Assembly (NCBI GenBank): GCA_024405585.1
Contig: JAKSOM010000016.1
Coordinates: 1-12,506 of the forward strand
Direction of reading: 5' to 3'
Source of the DNA: Acidaminococcaceae bacterium
Lineage (GTDB): Bacteria > Bacillota > Negativicutes > Acidaminococcales > Acidaminococcaceae
Length of the DNA: 12,506 nucleotides
Positions within the stretch are counted from its first letter, which is position 1. Each line of letters begins with the position of its first letter. This document shows positions 1-7,518 of this stretch, one piece after another. The position numbers and the translations under genes were made by a program. A model generated the notes under the pieces. The model searched no databases. It saw nothing but the letters and a program-made list of their open reading frames with translations, and was not told the DNA's origin.

Positions 1-2
1 CC

Positions 3-602
3 ATCGGGGCGGGACTTCCCGTACAGGATGCCTGCGGCAGCATGATTTTGGATATCGGCGGCGGCACCTGTGAAGTTGCCATCATTTCATTGGGAGGTAT
101 CGTTGAAAAATGCAGTGTGCATGCTGGCGGCGATGCTTTGGATAAAGCCATTCAGCTTTATATTCGCAAGGAATACGATATGGTAATCGGTGAGCGGACT
201 GCGGAAGATATTAAAATTAATATTGGCAGTGCCGTTGAGCTGGAGAATCCGAAAAAGATGGAGGTGCGGGGACGTGATTTGCGGACCGGTTTCCCCAAGA
301 ACATTATTATCGATTCCAATGATGTTTTCAAAGCCATTGATGAACCGGTGAGAACTATTCTCGGTGCAGTAAGGAACACTTTGGAAAAAACACCTCCGGA
401 ATTGGCGTCCGATATTATGCTGAACGGTATTGTTATGACGGGTGGTACGTCGTTGTTGTACAATTTGGACCGCCGCCTTTCCGATGAGGCCAAGTTGCCG
501 GTGCTGGTGTCGGAGGAGGGATGGGACTGTGTGGTGGTAGGTACGGGTATTGCGGTGGAGTATATTGACGCTTATCGGAAAGGTTTCCTGATGGAAAGCT
601 GA
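3..602 (+). CDS. mreB: Rod shape-determining protein MreB (5'-truncated by window edge)
   Basis: Actin-like ATPase that polymerises on the inner membrane face and positions the Rod peptidoglycan elongation complex. Only the C-terminal 199 residues are present; the frame is open to the window edge, so the true start lies upstream and the ATG at 42 is internal. Visible MreB signatures are the phosphate-binding loop DIGGGTCEVAIISLGG near the start of the fragment, the MEVRGRDL segment, the EKTPPELASDIM stretch, the adenosine-binding loop MTGGTSLL, and the closing DCVVVGTG. The adenosine loop reads GGTSLL rather than the commoner GGGALL, a variant I also associate with MreB/Mbl-type paralogues. 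mreC follows after 6 nt. Which paralogue (MreB or Mbl) this is cannot be decided without the N-terminus, but position beside mreCD favours MreB. Confidence 0.96.
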   Translation: MGAGLPVQDACGSMILDIGGGTCEVAIISLGGIVEKCSVHAGGDALDKAIQLYIRKEYDMVIGERTAEDIKINIGSAVELENPKKMEVRGRDLRTGFPKNIIIDSNDVFKAIDEPVRTILGAVRNTLEKTPPELASDIMLNGIVMTGGTSLLYNLDRRLSDEAKLPVLVSEEGWDCVVVGTGIAVEYIDAYRKGFLMES

Positions 603-608
603 TAGAGT

Positions 609-1463
609 ATGTCCAAGCGTAATATGCTCTCCCTATTGGTGGCACTTATTTTGGGAGCGATGCTGGTGATGGCGGTGGTCGGCGGCCGCCGCTTTCCCTT
701 AGTAAATAGAGTAGTAGCCATGGGGGTTCTGCCCCTGGAAGACGGTCTTAATGCCCTGCTTCACGGAGGGGATGAAGCAAGGGAGTTTTGGCGTGCGTTA
801 ACTGAGTTGCGTACCAAAAACAGGCAGCTGACGGAGGAAAACCAGGCCCTGCACAGTGCCTACATAGATATGGTTGCCCTGAAGAAGGAAAATGCCATTT
901 TACGCCGGCTGTTGGATTATAAGGAAGCCAACAGGAGCCGGAAGTATGTGGCGGCGAAGGTGGTGGCCAAGAATTTCGGTGACCTTAGGGATGTGGTTTA
1001 TATCAATGCGGGACGGGGCAGTGGTGTTGCCGTGGATAATGCGGTGCTGACGGAAAAGGGACTGGTGGGCATTGTTGACGAGGTGTATGACGAATATGCC
1101 AGGGTGCTTCTGCTTTCGAGTACCAACTGCAGGGTTGGGGCCAGGGTTGTGCACACCGGCTTTGACAGTTCCGGCATTGTGTACGGCGTCCATGAGACGG
1201 AAAATATTGTGGCCATGGAACATATTCCCCGGGAAGCGGTGGTTGCGGAAGGGGATTTGGTGGTTACCAACGGATACAGCGGCAAGCATCCGGAAAACAT
1301 CCGTAGCGGCAAGGTGGTTTCCGGCCGAATGGATGCGGCCCATCTGATGTGGGAGGCGGATGTGGAGTTGGCCGAAAGGATTGCGGGTTTGGAGCGGGTG
1401 CTGGTGGTGGTTGATTTTGAACCCAGGTTAAAACTTACAAAGGGGGAGGGGCGACAGAAATGA
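609..1463 (+). CDS. mreC: Rod shape-determining protein MreC
   Basis: Bitopic membrane protein that links cytoplasmic MreB to the periplasmic/extracellular PBP2-RodA synthase and activates it. The 284-residue length is usual. It has a short cytoplasmic tail, one membrane segment at about residues 7-25, a coiled coil at about 63-108 rich in E/K/L heptads (LTELRTKNRQLTEEN region), then the beta-rich MreC domain with the family-typical VAAKVV, VYINAGRGSGV, VLTEKGLVGIV and SGIV...NIVAMEHIP segments, and a final strand VLVVVDF. The ATG at 609 lies 6 nt after the mreB stop with only a weak purine stretch ahead, suggesting coupling to mreB translation. Its stop overlaps the mreD start by 4 nt (ATGA). 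Confidence 0.95.
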   Translation: MSKRNMLSLLVALILGAMLVMAVVGGRRFPLVNRVVAMGVLPLEDGLNALLHGGDEAREFWRALTELRTKNRQLTEENQALHSAYIDMVALKKENAILRRLLDYKEANRSRKYVAAKVVAKNFGDLRDVVYINAGRGSGVAVDNAVLTEKGLVGIVDEVYDEYARVLLLSSTNCRVGARVVHTGFDSSGIVYGVHETENIVAMEHIPREAVVAEGDLVVTNGYSGKHPENIRSGKVVSGRMDAAHLMWEADVELAERIAGLERVLVVVDFEPRLKLTKGEGRQK

Positions 1464-2050
1464 GAAAATTAATCTGGCCGGCCCTGTTTCTCTTTTTTCT
1501 GTTGTTGCAAGGGTCCGTCTGGCTGCTCCTGCCGGAAGGGTGGAATTTTGACGTTTTGGTTCCGGCCCTGTATTTCTTTGCCCTGATGAACGGAAGGGTG
1601 GAAGGATTTTTGGCCGGGCTGGGAATTGGCCTGTTGCAGGATTCTTTGACTCCGGGGTTTTTCGGTTTCCATATGCTGACCCGCTGTGCCATAGGTTACT
1701 GGTGCGGTGCCATCAGGGAGCAGGTTTATGACGACAAGTATTCGGATCATGTTCCTGTGGTGGGGCTGTTTAGCATCGCCATTAAGTTGTTCGCGGGATT
1801 GCTCATTATGTTTTCCAGTATGAGCGTCCGTTTCCTGCCTTATTTTTTGGTTGATACGGTGGTTTACGTAATAATCAATATGTTGTTGACCGTCCCAGTA
1901 TTTTTTGTGGTAAAGTATGTGCATATTTGGGCCGATGCAGAGGAGCAGTTCCTTCAATCGGTCAACAAGGAAGGATTGGATAGGGTGAAGAAGGCATACT
2001 TGAAAGAGCATGCGGGACTCAGATATAAGCGGGAGGGGCGTTTGGACTGA
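1460..2050 (+). CDS. mreD: Rod shape-determining protein MreD
   Basis: Small polytopic membrane protein of the Rod complex, found with MreC and needed for rod growth; its biochemical role is poorly defined. The 196 residues begin with a hydrophobic helix (LIWPALFLFFLLLQGSVWLL), followed by several further hydrophobic segments and the family-like GRVEGFLAGLGIGLLQDSLTPGFFGF loop region, where a GL..GL..D pattern is typical of MreD. The C-terminal ~40 residues are charged and cytoplasmic. The start is well supported: a long GGGGGAGGGG Shine-Dalgarno ends about 9 nt before the ATG, and the ATG overlaps the mreC stop. MreD sequences are weakly conserved, so the call rests on topology plus position between mreC and mrdA. 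Confidence 0.92.
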   Translation: MRKLIWPALFLFFLLLQGSVWLLLPEGWNFDVLVPALYFFALMNGRVEGFLAGLGIGLLQDSLTPGFFGFHMLTRCAIGYWCGAIREQVYDDKYSDHVPVVGLFSIAIKLFAGLLIMFSSMSVRFLPYFLVDTVVYVIINMLLTVPVFFVVKYVHIWADAEEQFLQSVNKEGLDRVKKAYLKEHAGLRYKREGRLD

Positions 2051-2053
2051 CAA

Positions 2054-3883
2054 ATGTTGACGAACGGGAAAAACATCAAAAGATTGGACGTGTTCTTCAA
2101 AATCTGCGTTCTCTTTTTTCTGGTGTTGTTGGGGCGTTTAGTATATATGCAACTTTTGCGGGGGGATTACTATTCCCGTCAGGCGGACGGCAACCGTTTG
2201 CGTCAAACCAAACTTGTTGCGGCCAGGGGAGTTATTTATGATGCCCATGGGAAGGAACTGGTGAACAATTCCCCAGGTTTTGCCGTGGCTTTGCAGCATC
2301 AGAACTCTTACCCTAAAGAATTGCTGACTAAACTTGGTTCTGTCTTGAACATTTCCGATGAGGAAATCCGGCAGCGTATCAGTGAGCAACAGTACTACTA
2401 TGAACCGGTTGTCATGAAAAGCAATATTTCACCCCAGATGCTGACCCGTTTTGAGGAAGAGAGAAAAAATTTGCCGGGTGTGTTGCTGATGGTTCACCCG
2501 GAGCGTCAGTATGTGTATGACAATTTGGCGGTTCATACCATTGGCTATGTGGGGGAAGTAAGCCCTTACGAAATGTCCCGCCAGATGTATAAAGATGTCA
2601 CTGTGGGCAGTATTGTGGGCAAAAGCGGGCTGGAAAAACAGTATGATTCGGTATTGCGTGGTGTGGACGGCTTTACGGTGGAAGAGGTGGATGTAACCGG
2701 ATCGGTGGTGCAGAATTACGACACCGTACAGCCACAGCCCGGCAAAAATCTGCATTTGACTTTGGATTATGATATGCAGACAAGGATTGAGGAGTTCACC
2801 AACAAACACCTGGCCTATTTGCGCCGCAGCAAGAAGGCCCCCAATGCCTATGCGGCGGCGGTTGTTGCCATCGATCCCCGCAGTGGGGCCATCAAGGCTA
2901 TGTTGAGTACCCCGGGCTACAACCCCAATCTTTTTGTGCAGGGCATCAGTGAAAAGGATTGGCAGAAAATCAATAATGACCCCTATTCTCCTCAGCTCAA
3001 CAGGGCCATTGCGGGAGAATATCCCCCGGGTTCAACTTTCAAGATTGTTACCGGTTCGGCCGCTTTTGAATTGGGTAAGGTGAAATTAAATGAAAAAATT
3101 TTGGACAGGGGTTATCACCCCCTTGTACCCACCATGCGGAATGCGGACGGGGAAGTGCTGGGCTGGCTGAATTTCATTCAGGGTTTGGCCATGTCCGATA
3201 ATGTTTATTTTTACGAACTGGGATACAGGGCAGGTATAGACGCCATTGCCAAATATGCTAAGATTTATGGGTTCGGTTCTCCGACCGGCATTGATTTGCC
3301 GGATGAAACAAGCGGTTTGGTTGCTTCAAAAGAAGTTAAGAAGAAAATTTGGAACGAGGGCTGGCGTTTGGGCGATACTTTCAATGCGGCCATAGGCCAG
3401 GGGTTCAATTTGGCCACCCCTTTGCAGTTGGCGGTGATGCTGAGTTCCGTGGCCAATGGGGGAATGCATTTGCAACCATATTTGGTGTCCAAAATAACCT
3501 ATGCGGACGGTTCCCTGTATCAAATCCCCAAGCATAGTGAACCCAAGCATATTGATGTTTCCCAACGCACTTTGGATTATATGCGGCAGGGTATGAGCGC
3601 CACCACCAAACAGGGGGGTACGGCGGCCTATTTTCGCACCCTTCCCAAGGCCATAGCGGGCAAGACCGGTACGGCGGAGAATTCCCACGGACGTGACCAC
3701 GGTTTGTTTGTGGCCTACGGACCGGTGGAGGATCCGGAATTATGTGTGGTATGTATAGTGGAGCAAGGGGGTTACGGTTCGGTTTCCGCCGGACCAATCG
3801 TCTATCAGGTGTTTGAAGAATACTTCAGGGAACGCGGCTGGCTTCCCAAGAAGCGGCTGTCTGACAAAAGCGGGAAAAACTGA
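2054..3883 (+). CDS. mrdA: Class B penicillin-binding protein 2 (MrdA), elongation transpeptidase
   Basis: D,D-transpeptidase that crosslinks peptidoglycan made by RodA during lateral-wall elongation. At 609 residues it is typical of PBP2. One N-terminal membrane anchor (about residues 13-33) precedes the pedestal domain with ARGVIYDAHGKEL, the usual class B R-G-x-I-x-D-x-x-G motif. The transpeptidase domain shows all three active-site motifs: STFK with nucleophile Ser327 and Lys330, SDN at 381-383, and KTGTAE at 537-542. The pedestal insert with GYVGEVSPYEM and GKSGLEKQYDSVLRG is characteristic of PBP2 rather than FtsI. The start is 3 nt after mreD, with a GGGAGGGG element rather far (about 15 nt) upstream, so coupling is likely. 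rodA follows after 10 nt, giving the classical PBP2-RodA pair. Confidence 0.96.
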   Translation: MLTNGKNIKRLDVFFKICVLFFLVLLGRLVYMQLLRGDYYSRQADGNRLRQTKLVAARGVIYDAHGKELVNNSPGFAVALQHQNSYPKELLTKLGSVLNISDEEIRQRISEQQYYYEPVVMKSNISPQMLTRFEEERKNLPGVLLMVHPERQYVYDNLAVHTIGYVGEVSPYEMSRQMYKDVTVGSIVGKSGLEKQYDSVLRGVDGFTVEEVDVTGSVVQNYDTVQPQPGKNLHLTLDYDMQTRIEEFTNKHLAYLRRSKKAPNAYAAAVVAIDPRSGAIKAMLSTPGYNPNLFVQGISEKDWQKINNDPYSPQLNRAIAGEYPPGSTFKIVTGSAAFELGKVKLNEKILDRGYHPLVPTMRNADGEVLGWLNFIQGLAMSDNVYFYELGYRAGIDAIAKYAKIYGFGSPTGIDLPDETSGLVASKEVKKKIWNEGWRLGDTFNAAIGQGFNLATPLQLAVMLSSVANGGMHLQPYLVSKITYADGSLYQIPKHSEPKHIDVSQRTLDYMRQGMSATTKQGGTAAYFRTLPKAIAGKTGTAENSHGRDHGLFVAYGPVEDPELCVVCIVEQGGYGSVSAGPIVYQVFEEYFRERGWLPKKRLSDKSGKN

Positions 3884-3893
3884 GGATTGAGGA

Positions 3894-4994
3894 ATGGGTA
3901 ACCTTTTGAGGAAAATTGACTGGATTTTAATAGTGGCTTCTTTGGCCCTCATGGGGTTTGGCCTGATGCTGGTATATAGTGCAACTTATAACTATGCCCA
4001 AACGGGGCAGAGTTGGCATATGCAGCGGCAGACGGTTTTTATGGCCGTAAGCATCATTTTGGCGGTTGTTTCCCTGGCCTTCGATTATCGTGGTTCCCGT
4101 CAGTACATCATTTACTTGTATGTTTTTAATGTTGTGCTGTTGCTTACGGTAATGTTTTTCGGGCACAGTCAGTTGGGGGCCCAGCGTTGGCTGCAGATTG
4201 GATCTTTGAGTTTCCAGCCCTCGGAATTTTCCAAGCTGATTATGGTGATATGCCTGGCCGCTTTTATGGAGAGAAGGATAGAGTGGTTGGAGGATTTTGC
4301 GGATTATGCGAGGGTGTTTGTTTTTCTCTTTGTCCCCTTTGTTTTGGTTCTGAAACAGCCGGATTTGGGTACCAGTTTGTCCTTTGTGGCAATTCTTTTG
4401 GGCATGGCTTTCATCAGCGGTTTCAAGTACAAATGGCTTGTCCGTTTGGGCATCGGTTTTGCGGCCATTGCCCCTCTCTTGTGGAACTTTGTACTGAAGG
4501 ACTATCAGAAGTTGAGAATTAAGGTATTCCTCAATCCTGAACTGGACCCTTTCGGCAGCGGTTACCATGTCATTCAGTCCAAGATTGCCATTGGTTCCGG
4601 AGGACTTTTCGGCAAAGGGTGGCTGGCCGGGACCCAGAGCCAGTTGAATTTTTTGCCGGAGAACCATACTGATTTTGTTTTTGCTGTGGCAGGGGAAGAG
4701 TTCGGCTTTGTGGGGGTTTGCATTATCCTGCTCCTCTATATGGCCGTCATTTGGCGGGGAGTGGTCATTGCCATGAATGCGGATGATGATTTCGGCATGC
4801 TGTTGGCGACGGGTGTGACCAGTATGTTTATGTTCCACATCCTCGTTAATATCGGTATGACCATTGGTATTATGCCGGTTACCGGTGTACCTTTGCCGTT
4901 TTTGTCCTACGGGGTTTCTTCATTGATGACCAACATCATGGGAGTGGCCCTGTTGCTTAATGTATCATTACGAACTTCGGAGTTGAAATTTTAA
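3894..4994 (+). CDS. rodA: SEDS peptidoglycan glycosyltransferase RodA
   Basis: Polytopic SEDS polymerase that makes glycan strands from lipid II in the Rod complex, partnered by the adjacent PBP2. The 366 residues have about ten hydrophobic helices. Conserved SEDS blocks are all present: GAQRW (95-99), FQPSEFSK (107-114), KQPDLGTS (154-161), SKIAIGSGGLFGKG (229-242), FLPENHTDFVFA (253-264) and PVTGVPLPFLSYG (328-340). The HTDF block carries the extracellular-loop Asp regarded as essential in SEDS enzymes. The SKIAIGSGGLFGKG and ENHTDF wording is RodA-like rather than FtsW-like. A TGAGG site about 8 nt before the ATG supports the start. The next gene begins 1 nt after the stop. In many relatives minCD lies between mrdA and rodA; it is absent here. 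Confidence 0.95.
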   Translation: MGNLLRKIDWILIVASLALMGFGLMLVYSATYNYAQTGQSWHMQRQTVFMAVSIILAVVSLAFDYRGSRQYIIYLYVFNVVLLLTVMFFGHSQLGAQRWLQIGSLSFQPSEFSKLIMVICLAAFMERRIEWLEDFADYARVFVFLFVPFVLVLKQPDLGTSLSFVAILLGMAFISGFKYKWLVRLGIGFAAIAPLLWNFVLKDYQKLRIKVFLNPELDPFGSGYHVIQSKIAIGSGGLFGKGWLAGTQSQLNFLPENHTDFVFAVAGEEFGFVGVCIILLLYMAVIWRGVVIAMNADDDFGMLLATGVTSMFMFHILVNIGMTIGIMPVTGVPLPFLSYGVSSLMTNIMGVALLLNVSLRTSELKF

Positions 4995-4995
4995 G

Positions 4996-6879
4996 ATGGA
5001 AGATTTGACACTTGACATTCTTAACAATGTGGAGCATCCTGCCCGCTATACCGGCGGTGAATATGCCGGTGCTATCAAGAAACGGGCTGCGGTGCGTATG
5101 GCCCTGGCCTTTCCGGATGTGTATGAGGTGGGAATGAGTTACCTGGGGTTCAAGATCCTTTACCATTTGGTGAACAGGGAAGAAAACCTGGCTGCGGAAA
5201 GGGTGTATGCTCCCTGGGTGGATATGGAAAAACATATGCGTGCAAGGGGCATTCCTTTGCGGACTTTGGAAACGAAACAGGTGTTGAAGGATTGCGATTT
5301 TGTGGGTTTCACCCTTCAATATGAGTTGAGTTATACAAATATTCTGAATATGTTGGATTTGGGGCGGGTGCCGCTTTATGCCAAAGACAGAAAAGAGGGG
5401 GATCCCTTCGTCATTGTGGGAGGGCCCTGTGTATTCAACCCGGAACCCTTGGCGGACTTTTTCGATTTTGCCATTATTGGTGATGGTGAGGAAGTCCTGA
5501 TAGAAGTTCTGCGCGCTTACGAGGGATGGAAGGAAGCGGGTTCACCGGGGGGACGGGAGGGTTTCCTGCTGCGGGCGAGCCGTATTCAGGGCATCTATGT
5601 GCCGAAATATTATGACGTGAGATATTTTGAGGACGGCACTGTGGCGGATGTCCGTCCCAGCCGGGATGTTCCCAAAACTATATATAAGCGGGTGGTGACG
5701 GATTTGGACGGGGTGGATTATCCTACGAATCCGGTTGTACCTTTCAACACCATTGTTCATGACAGAATTATGTTGGAGATTTTCCGCGGTTGCAGCAGGG
5801 GCTGCCGCTTCTGCCATGCGGGGATGGTATACAGGCCCGTGCGGGAGCGGAGCAAGGAAAAACTTTTGGCCTTGGGCAAGGAACTGGTGAAGAACACAGG
5901 TTATAATGAGATTTCCCTGTTTTCCCTTTCCAGTGCGGATTACAGTCAGTTGCCGGATTTGGTGCATACCATGGTGGGAGAGATGCATCGGAAACGGGTG
6001 AGTGTTTCCCTCCCAAGTTTGAGGATAGATTCCTTTTGTGTTGCCATTGCCAAAGAGGTTAATGCGGTACGCAAGAGCGGTTTGACTTTGGCGCCGGAGG
6101 CGGGCTCCCAAAGGATGCGGGACATCATCAATAAGGGGGTTACGGAGGAGGATTTGCTCAATGCGGTGACGGCCGCCTTTGAGAACGGCTGGAAGAGCGT
6201 GAAACTCTACTTTATGATTGGTTTGCCCTTTGAGACGGATGAGGATGTTCTGGCTATCGCTCAGTTGGTGCGGAATGTACAATACCGTTACTATGAAGTG
6301 ACGGGACACAAGGGCTGTCAGGTTACAGCCAGCGCTTCCGTTTTTGTGCCCAAACCTTATACTGCTTTTCAGTGGTTTGGCCAGGATTCCGTGGCGGAAA
6401 TGAAGAGGAAGCAGTTTCTTTTGAAGGATGCGCTTAAAATGAAAAATGTGGACTTCCAATATCATGATGCCCATACCAGCGTGGTGGAGGCGGTGATTGC
6501 CAGGGGCGACAGGCGGCTTGGTCAGGCCATTTATAATGCCTGGAAGGATGGGGCACGCTTTGATGGTTGGAGTGACCAATTCAGTTTCGCCCGTTGGGAG
6601 AAGGCCATGGCGGATGCTGGTCTGAATATGGATTTTTATGCCGGCAGGCAGCGGGGTGAGGAGGAGGTCTTCCCTTGGGAACATGTTTCCCCAGGTGTGG
6701 CCAGGGCTTATCTGGCCTCCGAATGGCAAAAAGCCCAAAAGGGTGAATTGACCGGCGACTGCCGTCGCTCTGACTGCAAGGGTTGCGGTGTGTGTCAGAA
6801 ATTGGGCGTAAAGATTGTGGACTATGGGCTAAAAGAAAGAGGAGAAAGCGTAAGTGAAAGTAAGGATGCAGATAACTAA
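4996..6879 (+). CDS. B12-binding-like radical SAM protein, TIGR03960 type
   Basis: Radical S-adenosylmethionine enzyme of unknown substrate, 627 residues. The N-terminal part matches the family opening (HPARYTGGEY, then RMALAFPDVYEVGMSYLGFKILYHLVN), a region related to B12-binding Rossmann folds; IIGDGEEVLIEVLRAYE lies in the same domain. The radical SAM core begins around residue 260 with the iron-sulphur motif Cys266-x3-Cys270-x2-Cys273 in FRGCSRGCRFCHAG, followed by LTLAPEAGSQRMRDIINKG and KLYFMIGLPFETDED, both typical of the core. Near the C-terminus Cys589, Cys594, Cys597 and Cys600 form a CX4CX2CX2C cluster that could bind zinc or a second cluster; similar tails occur in this family as I recall. 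The gene overlaps the next by 26 nt, consistent with a fixed partnership with the DUF2344 protein. Confidence 0.9.
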   Translation: MEDLTLDILNNVEHPARYTGGEYAGAIKKRAAVRMALAFPDVYEVGMSYLGFKILYHLVNREENLAAERVYAPWVDMEKHMRARGIPLRTLETKQVLKDCDFVGFTLQYELSYTNILNMLDLGRVPLYAKDRKEGDPFVIVGGPCVFNPEPLADFFDFAIIGDGEEVLIEVLRAYEGWKEAGSPGGREGFLLRASRIQGIYVPKYYDVRYFEDGTVADVRPSRDVPKTIYKRVVTDLDGVDYPTNPVVPFNTIVHDRIMLEIFRGCSRGCRFCHAGMVYRPVRERSKEKLLALGKELVKNTGYNEISLFSLSSADYSQLPDLVHTMVGEMHRKRVSVSLPSLRIDSFCVAIAKEVNAVRKSGLTLAPEAGSQRMRDIINKGVTEEDLLNAVTAAFENGWKSVKLYFMIGLPFETDEDVLAIAQLVRNVQYRYYEVTGHKGCQVTASASVFVPKPYTAFQWFGQDSVAEMKRKQFLLKDALKMKNVDFQYHDAHTSVVEAVIARGDRRLGQAIYNAWKDGARFDGWSDQFSFARWEKAMADAGLNMDFYAGRQRGEEEVFPWEHVSPGVARAYLASEWQKAQKGELTGDCRRSDCKGCGVCQKLGVKIVDYGLKERGESVSESKDADN

Positions 6880-7516
6880 AGATCCGGAGATTCGTTTTGT
6901 GAGCCATCTGGATTATTTGCGGGCCATCGAAAGAGGTCTTAGGCGTACGGATTTGCCTGTGGCCTATTCCGAAGGGTTCAACCCCCACATGAAGTTTTCT
7001 TTGGCCTCCGCATTGGGTGTTGGAGTGGTGTCCTATGCGGAATTTGTGGAAATTGAAATGGCGGAGCCCGTTTCTGCGGAGGAAGCGGTGGAGCAGCTGA
7101 GAAATAGTTTGCCCAAGGGTATTCGCATTTTGGCGGCGGATGTGGCGGCCAACAATGAGCCGGCCCTGATGGCTAAAGCGGCCCTCACGGAATATGAGGT
7201 GTCAGTTCCTGCTGGGGGGCAGGATTTGCTTGATAAGGTGACAAATTTCAACAATGCCAAAACTCTGATATATAAAAAACCGGCTCCTAAGAGGCGGGAG
7301 GGCTACAAGGAAGTTGATATCAAGCGTTATCTTGATAGTGTGGAATATAAGCGGGAAAATGGAAATGATGTATTTCGTTTTGAAATAAAAATTTTTGAGG
7401 ACGGCAGTTTGAAGGCGGTGGACGTTTTGACTGCCATGGGAATTGATTGTTCCATGGCGGATGTGCGCCGTTTGGGAATTTATCGGGAAAACCATGGAGG
7501 GATGTTGAGGGTTTAG
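6854..7516 (+). CDS. TIGR03936/DUF2344 radical SAM-associated protein
   Basis: Small partner (220 residues) of the preceding radical SAM protein; the two are neighbouring genes in many Bacillota and, as I recall, fused in some other bacteria. Molecular function is not established. The N-terminus KDPEIRFVSHLDYLRAIERGLRRTDLPVAYSEGFNPHMKFSLASALGVGVVSYAEFVEIEM is strongly typical of the family (quoted here as the span of residues 9-69 in pieces: RFVSHLDYL, AYSEGFNPH, KFSLASALGVG, AEFVEIEM). The chosen GTG start lies inside the previous gene and has AGAGGAG ending about 9 nt upstream; the ATG four codons later is an alternative. The stop is 2 nt before the next start. In many Firmicutes ribonuclease G and rplU follow this gene; here a SEDS gene does. 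Confidence 0.9.
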   Translation: MKVRMQITKDPEIRFVSHLDYLRAIERGLRRTDLPVAYSEGFNPHMKFSLASALGVGVVSYAEFVEIEMAEPVSAEEAVEQLRNSLPKGIRILAADVAANNEPALMAKAALTEYEVSVPAGGQDLLDKVTNFNNAKTLIYKKPAPKRREGYKEVDIKRYLDSVEYKRENGNDVFRFEIKIFEDGSLKAVDVLTAMGIDCSMADVRRLGIYRENHGGMLRV

Positions 7517-7518
7517 AG

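Noticed and set aside
3927..4838. 303-codon minus-strand open frame
   Set aside because: Antisense to rodA, with a His/Gln/Asn-rich composition typical of the reverse complement of a membrane protein gene.
5542..6738. 398-codon minus-strand open frame
   Set aside because: It lies wholly antisense to the radical SAM gene, whose family motifs are unambiguous, and its translation is rich in His/Pro/Gln as expected of a shadow frame.
7447..7518. Longer N-terminus for the FtsW-like gene starting at 7447
   Set aside because: It would overlap the DUF2344 gene by 70 nt and add 24 residues not resembling a SEDS N-terminus; GTG 7519 has a well-placed GAGGG.
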